This document shows, piece by piece, positions 1 to 13,020 of a stretch of 64,000 nucleotides of DNA (position 1 is the first letter of the stretch; every line of letters starts with the position of its first letter). The notes beneath the pieces were generated by a model. The model saw nothing but the letters and a program-made list of their open reading frames with translations. It was not told the DNA's origin and made no database searches. Made by a program: the position numbers and the translations under genes. This DNA is from Nitratidesulfovibrio sp. SRB-5 (GTDB taxonomy: Bacteria; Desulfobacterota; Desulfovibrionia; Desulfovibrionales; Desulfovibrionaceae): positions 1,770,650-1,834,649 of the forward strand of contig NZ_JAIOTY010000001.1 of the NCBI RefSeq assembly GCF_019931275.1, written 5' to 3'.

Positions 1-375
1 CACGTTGACGCCGATGCTCATGTTGGGCGCCCAGAAGATGCGCGCGGTCCTGGCCAGGTCGGCCAGTTCCGCCTTCTGTTCTACGGTAAGGCCCGTGGTG
101 CCGATGACGTGCGACACCCCGGCCTTGGCGGCGGCGCGGGCGTTGGCCATGCTGGCCTCGGGCGAGGTGAAGTCCACCACCACGCCGCCGGGCACCATGG
201 CGAACACCGCATCCGGGTCGCTGCCCGAAGGGCATTTCCACACGTCGAGCGAGGCCAGGCGTTCGGGACGTTCGACGACGGCGGCCAGCGTAAGGGCCGG
301 GTCTTCCTGCGCCATGCGGCAGATGGTGGACCCCATGCGGCCACCGGCGCCCGTGACGATGATCGAAGTGCTCAT
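1..375 (-). CDS. dapB: 4-hydroxy-tetrahydrodipicolinate reductase, N-terminal part (runs off window)
   Basis: DapB reduces the dihydrodipicolinate precursor with NAD(P)H in the diaminopimelate/lysine pathway in the cytoplasm. The first 125 codons lie in the window and the rest is beyond the left edge. The start ATG is at 375. The protein opens with the Rossmann nucleotide-binding motif TGAGGRMG near residue 8. Later come the family motifs VVVDFTSPEA and IGTTGLT, and the fragment ends within the segment APNMSIGVNV, typical of DapB. It lies 81 bp downstream of ligA on the same strand and may share its transcript. The family assignment is firm, but the C-terminal catalytic half cannot be checked here. 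Confidence 0.95.
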   Translation of the reverse strand, partial: MSTSIIVTGAGGRMGSTICRMAQEDPALTLAAVVERPERLASLDVWKCPSGSDPDAVFAMVPGGVVVDFTSPEASMANARAAAKAGVSHVIGTTGLTVEQKAELADLARTARIFWAPNMSIGVNV

Positions 376-456
376 GCTCGCTCCTTATGCGTTATGCGCG
401 CCGCCGAAACCGGATGCAGCCCGGCGTGCGCGGCGTCTGATCGGAAATGGCGGAAA

Positions 457-3760
<3,304 letters not shown>

Positions 3761-3764
<4 letters not shown>

Positions 3765-4801
3765 AGAATCTCCTGCAACTGCCGGAAATTCTCTGGCCTG
3801 CCCACGGTGACCAGGGTATCGCCGGGATTCAGTTCGTAGGTGGATTCCGGGTTGAACAGCATGCGCCCGTCGGGCTTCTTCACCCCGATGACGATGAGGT
3901 TGAACCGCTGCCGGATGCCCGACGCCATCAGCGTCTTGCCCGCCAGTTCCGAGGCGTCGCCCACGGTCAGTTCTTCCATCTGGATGTTCATGTCGGTCTT
4001 GGAGTGGGCCAGTTCCATGAACGTGGTCACCGTGGGCCGCAAAATGGACTGGGCCATGCGCAGCCCGCCCAGATGGTGCGGCAGGAACACCCGGTCCGCG
4101 CCCGCCAGTTGCAGCTTGCCGATGTGCGATGCATCGCCCGCGCGGGCGATGATGGCCATGTCCGGATTCAGCTGCCGCGCGCTCAGCACCACGTACACGT
4201 TGGCGGAATCCAGCGACAGCGCGGCAATGAGCGCCCGTGCATGCCCGATGTTGCAGGCGTTGAGCACGTCGTCGCTTGTGGCGTCGCCCGCCAGGTGCAC
4301 GATGCCGTCGTTCTCCAGCCGTTCCACGGCCACCGGGTCGTTTTCCACCACCACGATGGGCACGCCTTCCTGCATCAGTTCGCGCGCCACCACCGAGCCG
4401 ATGCGGCCATAACCGCAGATGACGCAGTGGCCGCGCAGCGAGGATATGGTCTTCAGCACCCTGCGCCTCCCGAGCACTTTGTAAAGCTTGCCATCCACCA
4501 GCAATTGCGAGAACGCGCCGAGGATGAAGGCGAAGTTGCCCACACCCGTCAGAATCAGCACCGTGGTCAGCACCCGCCCGGCGTTGGACAGGGGGTGCAC
4601 TTCCTGGAAACCCACGGTGGAAAGGGTGATGACCACCATGTAGAAGCTGTCCCACAGGGACCAGCCTTCGATATGCGAGTAGGCCCATGTGGCCGTGGCA
4701 AACACCACCAGCATGGTGCACTGGCTGATGACCAGCGGGCCCCATGCGCCAAGGCGGGTGCGCAGCCGATGGTACCGGGTGATCAGCGGGTGTTGCCGCA
4801 T
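3761..4801 (-). CDS. Two-transmembrane potassium channel with RCK/TrkA-N domain
   Basis: This 346-residue protein is a prokaryotic K+ channel of the MthK/Kch type in the inner membrane. Two hydrophobic helices (about residues 25-42 and 80-100) flank a pore loop with the selectivity-filter segment TLSTVGFQEV, so the filter reads TVGF rather than TVGY. A cytosolic RCK/TrkA-N Rossmann domain follows at about residue 125 with the motif ICGYGRIGS and the acidic residue of VVVENDP. A TrkA-C-like domain (ELTVGDASELAGKTL) ends the protein. Ligand gating by nucleotide or Ca2+ is known for the family but not shown here. It is followed by the glycosyltransferase with a 4-bp overlap, while uvrB lies 240 bp upstream. 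Confidence 0.9.
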
Positions 4802-4897
4802 GCGCCGTTGTCCTGTGTGACCGTTGTGGCCCGGAATGGGCTGGTCTTACGCACTATGCCCATGACCTGCGCCATGGCCCGCAATCGCGCATCATGG

Positions 4898-4945
4898 CCC
4901 CGCCGTCATGCCCGCCAGTAACCCCGCCGTCATGCCCGCCAGTAA
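4898..4945. repeat. 24-bp direct repeat, two perfect copies
   Basis: Two perfect 24-bp units (4898-4921 and 4922-4945) stand head to tail, with a further partial copy after them. They lie in the 240-bp gap between uvrB and the K+ channel gene. Nothing in the unit resembles an operator or terminator. Confidence 0.85.
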
Positions 4946-5041
4946 CCCCGCCGCCGGCCCCCAGCCTGTGCCGCTTGCCCCGCGACACGCCGAGCCCGGC
5001 ATGCCGGTATCGGGCAGTCCGCAAAGTCCCGCTGCGGCACC

Positions 5042-7084
5042 CTACCCCGCGCCGCCCGCCCCCAGCAGATGCTCGCGCAGCAGCCGGATGCGGTCGCGCA
5101 GTTCCGCCGCCCGCTCGAATTCCAGCTCCTTGGCGGCCTCGCGCATGTCGCGCTCAAGCTGCTGGATCTGCCTGGCCAGTTCGTGCGGATCGCTGGACCA
5201 CGGGGCAAAGGTTTCCGCCGCCTGCGCCGCGCCCTTGCGCCCCTTGCCCTTGCGGCCCTTGGCCTCGGCGGCTTCGGCGTAGATGGCGTCGAACGGGGTT
5301 TCCACCGCCTTGCGGATGGTGGCGGGCACTATGTGGTGCGCCTCGTTGTAGCCGGTCTGCCGTTCGCGCCGCCGCGCCGTCTCGTCCATGGCGGCCTGCA
5401 TGGAGCGGGTCACCACGTCCGCGTACATCAGCACCCGGCCTTCGGCGTTGCGCGCGGCGCGGCCAAAGGTCTGGATGAGCGAACCCGCGGAGCGCAGAAA
5501 GCCCTCCTTGTCCGCATCAAGGATAGATACCAGAGAAACTTCCGGGATATCAAGACCTTCACGCAGCAGGTTGATGCCCACCAGCACGTCGAATTCCTTG
5601 CGGCGCAACGCCTGGATGATGGCCATGCGTTCCATGGTGTCGATGTCGGAATGCAGGTAGCGGGCGGCCACGCCCATCTCGTTGAAGTATTCTGTCAGGT
5701 CCTCGGCCATGCGTTTGGTCAGGGTGGTCACCAGCACCCGCTCGTCGCGCGCGGCGCGCAGGCGGCATTCGCCCAGCAGGTCGTCCACCTGTCCCTTTGT
5801 CGGCCGCACCTCCGTGATGGGGTCCACCAGGCCGGTGGGCCGGATGATCTGTTCCGCCACGATGCCCTGCGAGCGGTCCAGCTCCCACTTGCCCGGCGTG
5901 GCGGACACATAGATGGCCTGGTTCAGCCGGGCCAGGAATTCGTGGAATTCCAGCGGGCGGTTATCCAGCGCCGAGGGCAGGCGAAACCCGTAGTCCACAA
6001 GGGTGGACTTGCGCGAGCGGTCGCCCTTGTACATGGCCCCCACCTGCGAGACGGTAATGTGCGATTCGTCCACGAACAGCAGGAAGTCGTCGGGAAAGTA
6101 GTCCAGCAGGCACGAGGGCGGGTCGCCCGCCTTGCGGCCATCCAGATGGCGCGAATAGTTTTCCACCCCGTTGCAGTAGCCCATTTCCTCCATCATTTCG
6201 AGGTCGAGCATGGTGCGCTGTTCCAGCCGCTGCGCCTCCACCAGGCGGTTGCCGCCCTTCAGTTCGCGCAGGCGTTCGCCCAGTTCGTCGCGGATGTCGG
6301 AAATGGCGCGCACCAGGTTGTCGCGGTCGGACACGTAATGGCTGGCGGGGTAGATGACCGTCTTGCCCACGGATGCCAGCACCTGCCCGGTCAGCGGATC
6401 GATCTCGCTGATGGCGTCGATGTCGTCGCCGAAGAACTCGATGCGCAGCGCCCGTTCGTGATGGTAGGCGGGAATGATTTCCAGCACGTCGCCGCGCACC
6501 CGGAAGGTGCCGCGATGGAAGTCGTAGTCGTTGCGCTCGTACTGCACTTCCACCAGCCGGGTGATCAGCGCATCCATGGACAGCCGCTGCCCGGTCTCCA
6601 CGGGGATGACCAGTTTGGCGTAGTATTCCGGCGAACCCAGGCCGTAAATGCACGACACCGAGGCCACGATGACCACGTCGCGCCGGGTGAGCAGCGCATG
6701 GGTGGCCGCGTGGCGCAGCTTGTCGATGTTGTCGTTGATGGACGAATCCTTCTCGATGTAGGTGTCCGATGACGGCACGTAGGCTTCAGGCTGGTAGTAG
6801 TCGTAATAGCTGACGAAATATTCCACCGCGTTCTCGGGGAACAGCTGGCGGAACTCGTTGTACAGCTGGGCGGCCAGGGTCTTGTTGGGGGCCAGCACCA
6901 GGGCGGGCCTGCCGCACCGGGCGATGACCTGGGCCATGGTGAAGGTCTTGCCGGAACCGGTGACGCCCAGCAGCACCTGGTCCGTCACGCCCGCCTCGAT
7001 GTTGGAGACGATCTGGCCGATGGCTTCCGGCTGGTCGCCGCGCGGTTCGTAGTCGGTGCGCAGAATGAACGGGGATTGGGTCAT
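5042..7084 (-). CDS. uvrB: UvrABC system protein B
   Basis: UvrB is the helicase-like, damage-verifying subunit of nucleotide excision repair. It works with UvrA and then UvrC. The 680-residue product has the family length. Walker A is GVTGSGKT near residue 40, followed by the [12 protein letters not shown] region that begins the beta-hairpin. The DEAH-like segment FVDESH, the domain-5/6 helicase motif [14 protein letters not shown] and the QTFGRAARN motif are all present. The C-terminal UVR domain ([19 protein letters not shown]) is intact. I chose the ATG at 7084 because [19 protein letters not shown] is the normal N-terminus; the open frame upstream is low complexity. The gene is first in the leftward group. 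I see no LexA-like operator upstream. Confidence 0.96.
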   Translation of the reverse strand: MTQSPFILRTDYEPRGDQPEAIGQIVSNIEAGVTDQVLLGVTGSGKTFTMAQVIARCGRPALVLAPNKTLAAQLYNEFRQLFPENAVEYFVSYYDYYQPEAYVPSSDTYIEKDSSINDNIDKLRHAATHALLTRRDVVIVASVSCIYGLGSPEYYAKLVIPVETGQRLSMDALITRLVEVQYERNDYDFHRGTFRVRGDVLEIIPAYHHERALRIEFFGDDIDAISEIDPLTGQVLASVGKTVIYPASHYVSDRDNLVRAISDIRDELGERLRELKGGNRLVEAQRLEQRTMLDLEMMEEMGYCNGVENYSRHLDGRKAGDPPSCLLDYFPDDFLLFVDESHITVSQVGAMYKGDRSRKSTLVDYGFRLPSALDNRPLEFHEFLARLNQAIYVSATPGKWELDRSQGIVAEQIIRPTGLVDPITEVRPTKGQVDDLLGECRLRAARDERVLVTTLTKRMAEDLTEYFNEMGVAARYLHSDIDTMERMAIIQALRRKEFDVLVGINLLREGLDIPEVSLVSILDADKEGFLRSAGSLIQTFGRAARNAEGRVLMYADVVTRSMQAAMDETARRRERQTGYNEAHHIVPATIRKAVETPFDAIYAEAAEAKGRKGKGRKGAAQAAETFAPWSSDPHELARQIQQLERDMREAAKELEFERAAELRDRIRLLREHLLGAGGAG

Positions 7085-7404
7085 GTATGCATCCGTGGCC
7101 CGCAGGGGCCGGTGGTGAGTCCTGAAACGTCGGGGCAGGCACGCCGCCTCGCAACGGCAGCAGAGGCTGCCCGGGGGCCATGCGGCCCATGGAAGCCCGA
7201 AGGAAGGGGGGACGAAGACGCGGTACGGCCTGCCGCCCCCTTCCATCCGTCGGAAAGATGGTCTAGAAAATCCGGAAGCGGCACGCCCCGTTGCCTGCAC
7301 CCGCAGGTGCACTCCGGTGGCCGCCACGCCAAACCCGACGAAGCACGCGCCTCCGGTGGCCAGGTCCACGACCCCGGCATGCCGGAACCCCGCATGGAGC
7401 CCGC
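7085..7404. other. Divergent intergenic region uvrB / hypothetical gene
   Basis: This 320-bp GC-rich spacer separates divergently transcribed uvrB and the gene at 7405, so it should hold two promoters. I see no convincing -10/-35 pair, no SOS-like box and no conserved RNA. The least GC-rich stretch is around 7255-7275. Confidence 0.5.
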
Positions 7405-7926
7405 ATGGAACTGACCGTCATTCCCGTGGAAGGCACGCCCCCGGTGGAGCGCATCCACGTCATATCCGTCACCATCCGCACCTTCAAGGGGCGGCGCAAC
7501 GTACAGGCCCATCTTTTCCGGCTGCCCGACGGGGACGCAACGAGCCAGGGGCTGGACAGCCTGCGCGCGGTGCCCGGCCTGGTGGGGGCGCCGCTTGATC
7601 CGAGCGCGCCGGGCGCCGACGACCTGACCGGCCCGGAAGCGGAAACCGACGCCCTGCGCACGGTGCTGGAAGCCTTTACCGAGGCGGAACGCGACGCGGT
7701 GGTGGACTACCTATCGCAACGCTACGCAGACCGGCTGACCTGCATCATCGCCTGTCCGCTGCAACTGCCGGTGCCGCGCGGGGTGGTGCCCTTCTCCGCC
7801 CTGCCGGAAGGCAAGACCATGGGGGTCATCCGCTTCGACGAGGTGCCCCGTTATCCGCTGCCCTTTGCCATTCGCGGCTTCTACGACCTGGCCCAGCACG
7901 AACCGCTGGTGCACGAACAGGAATAA
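7405..7926 (+). CDS. Hypothetical protein, function unknown
   Basis: This 173-residue protein matches no family I recognise. It appears soluble: there is no signal peptide, membrane helix or cysteine cluster (only two isolated cysteines near residue 115). The N-terminal third ([16 protein letters not shown]) and the last third ([16 protein letters not shown]) look like beta-rich folded segments. They are joined by an acidic, helical middle ([20 protein letters not shown]). The start at 7405 has an AGCCCGC spacer after GGAG, a plausible ribosome site; the open frame extends upstream to 7291 in low-complexity sequence. It is a lone plus-strand gene, divergent from uvrB and convergent with aat. 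Codon use is like its neighbours, so it looks native. Confidence 0.75.
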   Translation: MELTVIPVEGTPPVERIHVISVTIRTFKGRRNVQAHLFRLPDGDATSQGLDSLRAVPGLVGAPLDPSAPGADDLTGPEAETDALRTVLEAFTEAERDAVVDYLSQRYADRLTCIIACPLQLPVPRGVVPFSALPEGKTMGVIRFDEVPRYPLPFAIRGFYDLAQHEPLVHEQE

Positions 7927-8148
7927 CCCGCCGCGCCGCCGCACGCCACTTGGGTGCGCGGCACGGGACAGCGCGCCACAGGGCAGCGCGGCACCGGACA
8001 GCGGATGCACGCGGCAACCATGCCTGCCCTGGTGCAGCGCACGTCCGGGTCGGCTACCCGCAAGTGGGCCACGTGTTGACCGGCCACGTGCTGACCGGCA
8101 CCATGCCCCGCCTACGACGGGCCGCGTGCCCGTTCCGTCCATCGTCCG

Positions 8149-8982
8149 TCACAAGGGTCTGAAACCGGCCGGGACACGCCAGTGCCTGGCCGGTCTTGCT
8201 TCCGCCCCAGGCTGTTGCGCGGCCATCCACGGGGCGTCCGGCCCCGGCGTCAAGGTCCGCATCGGCAAATCCGAAATTTCCGGGCAGCGCACCTCGCTGC
8301 CGTCGGCAAGGCGCAGTGCGCCGCGCACCCCGTCCGCCAGCCGGGCCAGAAATTCCGGGCGCGGCAGTTCGCGCGCGCCAAAGCGCACCATGTGCGGCGT
8401 GGTCTGCTGGCAGTCGATGAGCGTGCACCCCGCCTGGCGCAGCCATGTTGCCAGCCAGGTGAAGGCCACCTTGGAGGCTTCGGGCACTAGGTGGAACATG
8501 GATTCGCCGTAGAACACCCCGCCCAGGGCCACGCCGTACAGCCCGCCCACCAGCCTGCCGTCCTGCCACGCTTCCGCCGAATGGGCGATGCCCAGACGGT
8601 GCAGCCCCTCATAGGCGTTGATCATGGCGGGCACCAGCCAGGTGCCGCGCTGCCCCTGCCGGGGCGTGGCGGCACAGCGCCGGATAACCAGGGCAAAGGC
8701 CTTGTCGAAGGTGACCTCGAAGGCGTTCGAGCGGATGCACCGCGCCAGGCTGCGCGAGACGTGCAGTTCGTCCGGCAGCAGCGCGCAGCGCGGGTCGGGC
8801 GACCACCACAGGATGGGCGTGCCCCGGTCGTACCACGGGTAGATGCCACGCAGGTAGGCGGCCACCAGCCGGGCGGGCGAAAGATCGCCCCCCACGGCCA
8901 GCAGCCCTTCGGGCGGCGCGGCGACCGGATCGGGGAAGTCGGAACCGTCCCCGGCCATCCGCCCCAGCACCCGCACGTTCAT
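8149..8982 (-). CDS. aat: Leucyl/phenylalanyl-tRNA--protein transferase
   Basis: Aat adds Leu or Phe from charged tRNA to proteins with N-terminal Lys or Arg, turning them into N-end-rule substrates for ClpS/ClpAP. The 277-residue product shows the family signatures FPDP, LLAVGGDLSP, RGIYPWY and ILWWSPDPR in the first 65 residues. SAEAWQDGRLVGGLYGVALG and FYGESMFH follow in the GNAT-like core, then LIDCQQTTPHMVRFGA. Its ATG at 8982 overlaps the clpA stop by 4 bp (ATGA). Aat, ClpA and ClpS act in one degradation pathway, so the operon makes functional sense. Confidence 0.96.
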   Translation of the reverse strand: MNVRVLGRMAGDGSDFPDPVAAPPEGLLAVGGDLSPARLVAAYLRGIYPWYDRGTPILWWSPDPRCALLPDELHVSRSLARCIRSNAFEVTFDKAFALVIRRCAATPRQGQRGTWLVPAMINAYEGLHRLGIAHSAEAWQDGRLVGGLYGVALGGVFYGESMFHLVPEASKVAFTWLATWLRQAGCTLIDCQQTTPHMVRFGARELPRPEFLARLADGVRGALRLADGSEVRCPEISDLPMRTLTPGPDAPWMAAQQPGAEARPARHWRVPAGFRPL

Positions 8983-11426
8983 TTATCGGTGGCGGCTTCG
9001 TCGCCGCCAAGCGGCTCGTAGCGGAACACCAGCCCCAGCCCGGCAATCCCCTGCTGATCGGCGGACGGCCCGGCCGTGGCTGAGACTGTCGGCGCGGCCT
9101 TGGCCACGTCGGCGGATACGGCTGGCAGCGCGCCATCCTTGGCCGCCTTGCCCTTCCCCTTGCGGGCGGGCCTGGCGGGCGCTGCCGCAGCCTCCGGCGC
9201 GGCCACGTCCACGATGGCGGTGCCGCCCTTGCGCAGCTTGCCGAACAGCACCTCGCGGGCCAGTTCGTCTTCCAGCGCGGTGCGGATCACCCGGCGCAGC
9301 GGACGCGCCCCGAAGGCAGGCTCGAAGCCCTTTTCGGCCAGCCGCGCGCGGGCCGCCGGGGTCAGTTCCAGGCGCACGCGGCGATCCTTCAGCCCGGCGC
9401 CCAGTTCCAGCACGAACTTGTCCACGATACGCTCCATGACCGGGGTGGTCAGCCCGGCAAAGGGGATCATGGCGTCCAGCCGGTTGCGGAATTCCGGGCT
9501 GAACATGTTCTCCACGGCCTTGCGGCCCTTGCCCGCCACGTCTTCCTGAGCGGTTGCTCCAAAACCGATGGACGGGGCGCTCATTTCGCGCACGCCCGCG
9601 TTGGAGGTCATGATGAGCACCACGTTGCGGAAGTCCGCCTTGCGCCCGGTGTTGTCGGTGAGCGTGGCGTAGTCCATGACCTGGAGCAGGATGTTGAAGA
9701 TGTCCGGGTGGGCCTTTTCGATTTCGTCCAGCAGCAGCACGGTGTACGGCTGCTTGCGGATGGCCTCGGTCAGCAGGCCGCCCTGGTCGAAGCCCACGTA
9801 GCCGGGGGGCGCCCCGATGAGCCGCGACACGGAGTGCTTCTCCATGTACTCGCTCATGTCGTAGCGCAGGAAACCGATGCCCATGACTTCCGCCAGGCGG
9901 CGGGCCAGTTCGGTCTTGCCCACCCCCGTGGGACCGTAGAACAGGAAGCTGCCGGTGGGCCGGTCTTCGCGGCCCAGCCCCGCCCGCGCGCGCAGGATGG
10001 CCCGCGACAGGATGCCCACTGCCGCGTCCTGCCCGAAGACCACGTTGCGCAGGTCTTCATCAAGGGTGCGCAGGCGGTCACGGTCGCTGGACGACACCGT
10101 GCGCGACGGTATCTGGGCCATGCGCGCCACCACCTTTTCCACTTCCTTCACGCCGATGGCGGCATCGGATGCCGACGCCGCGCGGGCACCCCGCCGCAGC
10201 CGGGCCGCCGCGCCCGCCTCGTCCAGCACGTCGATGGCCTTGTCCGGCAGCAGCCGCTCGGTGATGAACCGGGCGGAAAGCTCTACCGCCGCGCGCAGGG
10301 CGGGCAGCGTGTAACGCACCTTGTGGTGGTCCTCGTAGTAGGGGCGCAACCCCTTCAGGATGTCCACGCATTCGTCCTGCGAAGGCTCCTGCACGTCGAT
10401 CTTCTGGAACCGGCGCGACAGGGCGCGGTCCTTCTCGAAGTGGTTGCGGTACTCCTCGTACGTGGTGGACCCGATGCAGCGGATGCTGCCGTCGGCCAGC
10501 ACGGGCTTCAGGATGTTGGAGGCATCCATGGAGCCGCCGCTGGTGGAGCCCGCGCCCACGATGGTGTGGATTTCGTCGATGAACAGGATGGCCCCCGGCA
10601 CCTTGCCGAGGTCGGTGATGACGCCCTTCAGGCGCTGCTCGAAGTCGCCACGGTACTTGGTGCCCGCCAGCAGCGCGCCCATGTCCAGAGCAAAGATGCG
10701 CACGTCGCGGAATTCCTCGGGCACGTCGCCGCCCGCCACGCGCAGGGCCAGCCCTTCGGCGATGGCGGTCTTGCCCACGCCGGGGTCGCCCACGTACAGC
10801 GGGTTGTTCTTGCGCCGCCGGGCCAGCACCTGGATGGTCCGCTCCAGTTCCTTCACCCGCCCGATGAGCGGGTCGATGCGGCCATCGCGGGCGCGGGCGG
10901 TCAGGTCCACGGTGAACTTTTCCAGCGCGTCGATGCGGGGCGTGTCCGGCGCTCCGTCCTCGCTCTCGGCGTCGCCGCCGCCGTCCACGTCGCCACCCTG
11001 CGGCGCACCGTGCGAGATGTGCTGCAACACGTCCAGCCGGGTCACCCCCTGCGACTTCAGGAAGTAGGTGGCGTAGGCGTCGTCTTCTTCGAAAATGGCG
11101 GCCAGCACGTCGCCGATTTCCACGGCGCCCTTGCCCGCGGACTGCATGTGGCGGATGGCCCGCTGCAACACGCGCTGCACGCCCAGGGTCTGCACCACCT
11201 CGGTGGGGGTATCTGCGGGCAGCGGCTCCAGGTGGGTGGCGAAAAAGGTTTCCAGGCGCAGGCGCAGGGACTTCACGTCCACCCCCACGGCCTCAAGGAT
11301 GTGCTTGCCCGCATCCTCGCCGGTGATGGCGTAGAGCAGATGCTCCAGCGTCAGGAACTCGTGATTGCGCGTCCGCACGTCGTTGACGGCGGCGGTAAGC
11401 GCTGCTTCAAGGCGTCTTCCGATCAT
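8979..11426 (-). CDS. clpA: ATP-dependent Clp protease ATP-binding subunit ClpA
   Basis: ClpA is the AAA+ unfoldase that feeds substrates to ClpP. The 815-residue product has an N-domain with two Clp-N repeats, a first AAA module (Walker A GDPGVGKT, Walker B ILFIDEIH), and a second AAA module (GPTGVGKTELA, LLLDEIEKAHPD). A SIGFG segment corresponds to the IGF/L loop that docks on ClpP. The last 80 residues form a Lys/Ala-rich tail absent from E. coli ClpA. The start at 11426 has a good ribosome site (GAGG) inside the end of clpS, one base after its stop, so the two are translationally coupled. clpP is not in the window. Confidence 0.96.
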   Translation of the reverse strand: MIGRRLEAALTAAVNDVRTRNHEFLTLEHLLYAITGEDAGKHILEAVGVDVKSLRLRLETFFATHLEPLPADTPTEVVQTLGVQRVLQRAIRHMQSAGKGAVEIGDVLAAIFEEDDAYATYFLKSQGVTRLDVLQHISHGAPQGGDVDGGGDAESEDGAPDTPRIDALEKFTVDLTARARDGRIDPLIGRVKELERTIQVLARRRKNNPLYVGDPGVGKTAIAEGLALRVAGGDVPEEFRDVRIFALDMGALLAGTKYRGDFEQRLKGVITDLGKVPGAILFIDEIHTIVGAGSTSGGSMDASNILKPVLADGSIRCIGSTTYEEYRNHFEKDRALSRRFQKIDVQEPSQDECVDILKGLRPYYEDHHKVRYTLPALRAAVELSARFITERLLPDKAIDVLDEAGAAARLRRGARAASASDAAIGVKEVEKVVARMAQIPSRTVSSSDRDRLRTLDEDLRNVVFGQDAAVGILSRAILRARAGLGREDRPTGSFLFYGPTGVGKTELARRLAEVMGIGFLRYDMSEYMEKHSVSRLIGAPPGYVGFDQGGLLTEAIRKQPYTVLLLDEIEKAHPDIFNILLQVMDYATLTDNTGRKADFRNVVLIMTSNAGVREMSAPSIGFGATAQEDVAGKGRKAVENMFSPEFRNRLDAMIPFAGLTTPVMERIVDKFVLELGAGLKDRRVRLELTPAARARLAEKGFEPAFGARPLRRVIRTALEDELAREVLFGKLRKGGTAIVDVAAPEAAAAPARPARKGKGKAAKDGALPAVSADVAKAAPTVSATAGPSADQQGIAGLGLVFRYEPLGGDEAATDK

Positions 11427-11427
11427 G

Positions 11428-11895
11428 TCATACCTCTTCGAGGGTGCAGCGCAGTGGATAGCCTTCGCGCCGGGCGCGGGCATACACGAGGGCGACCTTG
11501 GTTTCGGCCACCTCTGCCGTGTACACGCCGCATTCACCGACGCCCTTCTCGTGGACGGCCAGCATGATGCGCGTCGCCTCGTCGGGCGTTCTGCGGAACA
11601 CCTCGACCAGGATCGACACCACGAACTCCATGGTCGTGTAGTCGTCGTTGTGCAGCAGCACCCGGAACATCCGGGGCTCGCGCACCTCGTCCTCGATGAG
11701 GATCTCCGTGTCCCTGCCGCCATCGGGCATGTCCGATGGATTCGACGGGCCGCCGGGTTTTGAAGGGCCTGCCGGTTCCGAGGATCCCGAGGATCCCGAG
11801 GGCCCCGAGTATCCCGAGGGGCGGGCAGGTTTTGCAGGACCGGCCATGCACGCCGGAACGGCCGGGAAACGATGGGTGCGGGAATGGGTGCTCAT
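11428..11895 (-). CDS. clpS: ClpS adaptor with low-complexity N-terminal extension
   Basis: ClpS binds N-degron substrates and hands them to ClpA. The C-terminal 100 residues are a normal ClpS: FRVLLHNDDYTTMEFVV with the substrate-pocket residues, then VHEKGVGECGVYTAEVAETK, which contacts ClpA. From the ATG at 11895 the product is 155 residues, with about 55 residues ahead of the core rich in Ser, Gly and Pro. The latter come from 9-bp tandem repeats. An ATG at 11730 would give a standard 100-residue ClpS, and neither start has a strong ribosome site. I list the longer form, but the extension may be untranslated. clpA follows after one base. Confidence 0.85.
   Translation of the reverse strand: MSTHSRTHRFPAVPACMAGPAKPARPSGYSGPSGSSGSSEPAGPSKPGGPSNPSDMPDGGRDTEILIEDEVREPRMFRVLLHNDDYTTMEFVVSILVEVFRRTPDEATRIMLAVHEKGVGECGVYTAEVAETKVALVYARARREGYPLRCTLEEV
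11775..11819. repeat. 9-bp tandem repeat within clpS N-terminal region
   Basis: Five near-identical 9-bp units of the form atcccgagg occupy this stretch; three are identical. In the clpS frame they code for Ser/Gly/Pro-rich residues. The in-frame unit length means copy changes would not break the reading frame. Confidence 0.8.
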
Positions 11896-12220
11896 GTGTG
11901 CTCGTTTCGCTGTTTCCGGGCGGTAACCGCTGACGGCGGCCCGGCATCCGCCCTCGTCATCCGGGTAATGCCGTCGAAGGCAACGCCGTCGGGGCAACGC
12001 CATCAAGGACAATGCCTCCGGAGGCGCGGGGACCGGGTGTGCGCCGGGCGCGGGTCACGCCTTTATACTAACATCGCGCCGCCCGCTGTCGAGGGGCTTG
12101 CGGTCGGCTGCGGCAAGGTCGCCGTGTCGAAGGATTCGTGACCATTTGCGGGCGGGCCTGCTCACGCCGGTTCTCGCCCGCTCTCGCCCGGTCACTCAGG
12201 TCGCTCCGGATACGTCCGGT
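11896..12220. other. Upstream region of clpS-clpA-aat
   Basis: This 325-bp stretch has no gene. The part nearest clpS (about 11965-12010) holds degenerate 14-15 bp repeats of gccgtcgaaggcaac type. A promoter-like pair for the clp operon lies at 12065-12092. The part next to the CYTH gene stop shows nothing recognisable. Confidence 0.5.
12065..12092 (-). promoter_or_regulatory. Candidate sigma-70 promoter for clpS-clpA-aat
   Basis: On the minus strand TCGACA (12092-12087) is followed after 16 bp by TAGTAT (12070-12065), in a local AT-rich patch of otherwise very GC-rich DNA. The predicted start would leave a leader of roughly 160 bases before clpS. This is pattern matching only. Confidence 0.35.
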
Positions 12221-12898
12221 TCACTCCGGGCCGGAAGGGCCTGCCCCGCCGTCGCCGTTGCCGAAGACCGCCCGGCGCGCGTCGGCCAGCCCAGCCGCGT
12301 CAAAGGTGAAATCCTCCGACGGGGGCAGCCCGCGCGCTGCGCGCCACTGGCGGTTCAGGTCGTGATACGTTGCGGTGGATGCGCGAGCCCTGTCAAGGCC
12401 AAGCCGGTCGGCCACGGCCAGAATGGCCTCGCGATCGCCCTCCAGTTCCACCACGGGACCGAAGGGCACGGTGTCGAGGCAGACATGCACCCCGTCCAGG
12501 TGCCACACCTCGCGCACCTTGTCGTAGCCGAAGGCCACGCCGTAGCCCAGGCCCGTCAGCACCTGGTGCATGGCGTCCGCGTCGGCCACCACGGTCTGCA
12601 CTTCGTCCCACACCTTCACGTCATCAGGAATGGGAGCGGACCCGGCACCCCCCGCACCCCCGGTGTCCTCCGCGCGGGGCGGCCTTTTCATGGTCAGCAC
12701 GGCGGCGCGCAGGTTCGGGCCGGTCTTGGTGCGCAGCCGTAGCAGCGTGTTCGCCGCGCGCAAATCGCGTCCCGGGGTGTCGTACACCCGGTTGCATTCA
12801 AGGTACGGCGCGCCATCCGCGGCCCCCAGCGCTTGCAAAGCGCTGCGAAGCGCGGCAAGGTCCGCTTCGGGGAACTTGATTTCTATTTCCAGTGCCAT
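12221..12898 (-). CDS. CYTH-domain protein (class IV adenylate cyclase / thiamine-triphosphatase type)
   Basis: CYTH proteins form a small barrel that binds triphosphates and includes class IV adenylate cyclases (CyaB), thiamine-triphosphatases and inorganic triphosphatases. The 225-residue product begins MALEIEIKF with the diagnostic ExExK motif at residues 4-8. The expected alternating charged strands follow: TLLRLRTKTG, AVLTMKRPP, KVWDEVQTVV, VCLDTVPFGPVVELEG. A Gly/Ala-rich loop near residue 90 is unusual. The start at 12898 has a GGAG ribosome site 5 bases upstream. Which triphosphate is used cannot be told from sequence. The gene diverges from crcB. Confidence 0.85.
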   Translation of the reverse strand: MALEIEIKFPEADLAALRSALQALGAADGAPYLECNRVYDTPGRDLRAANTLLRLRTKTGPNLRAAVLTMKRPPRAEDTGGAGGAGSAPIPDDVKVWDEVQTVVADADAMHQVLTGLGYGVAFGYDKVREVWHLDGVHVCLDTVPFGPVVELEGDREAILAVADRLGLDRARASTATYHDLNRQWRAARGLPPSEDFTFDAAGLADARRAVFGNGDGGAGPSGPE

Positions 12899-13020
12899 GT
12901 GAACTCCATGGACCGCGTCCCCGCCGTCCCGCATTCCCGCTGCCGTCATGACAGCCCGTGGAAGAAGGAGACGAGGCACGGCCAGGCGCCGCCCCGCGCG
13001 GCGCGAAAGAGGGCCTTTTC

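Noticed and set aside
12899-13020. Fluoride riboswitch upstream of crcB
   Set aside because: The conserved pseudoknot sequence of the crcB motif is not present.
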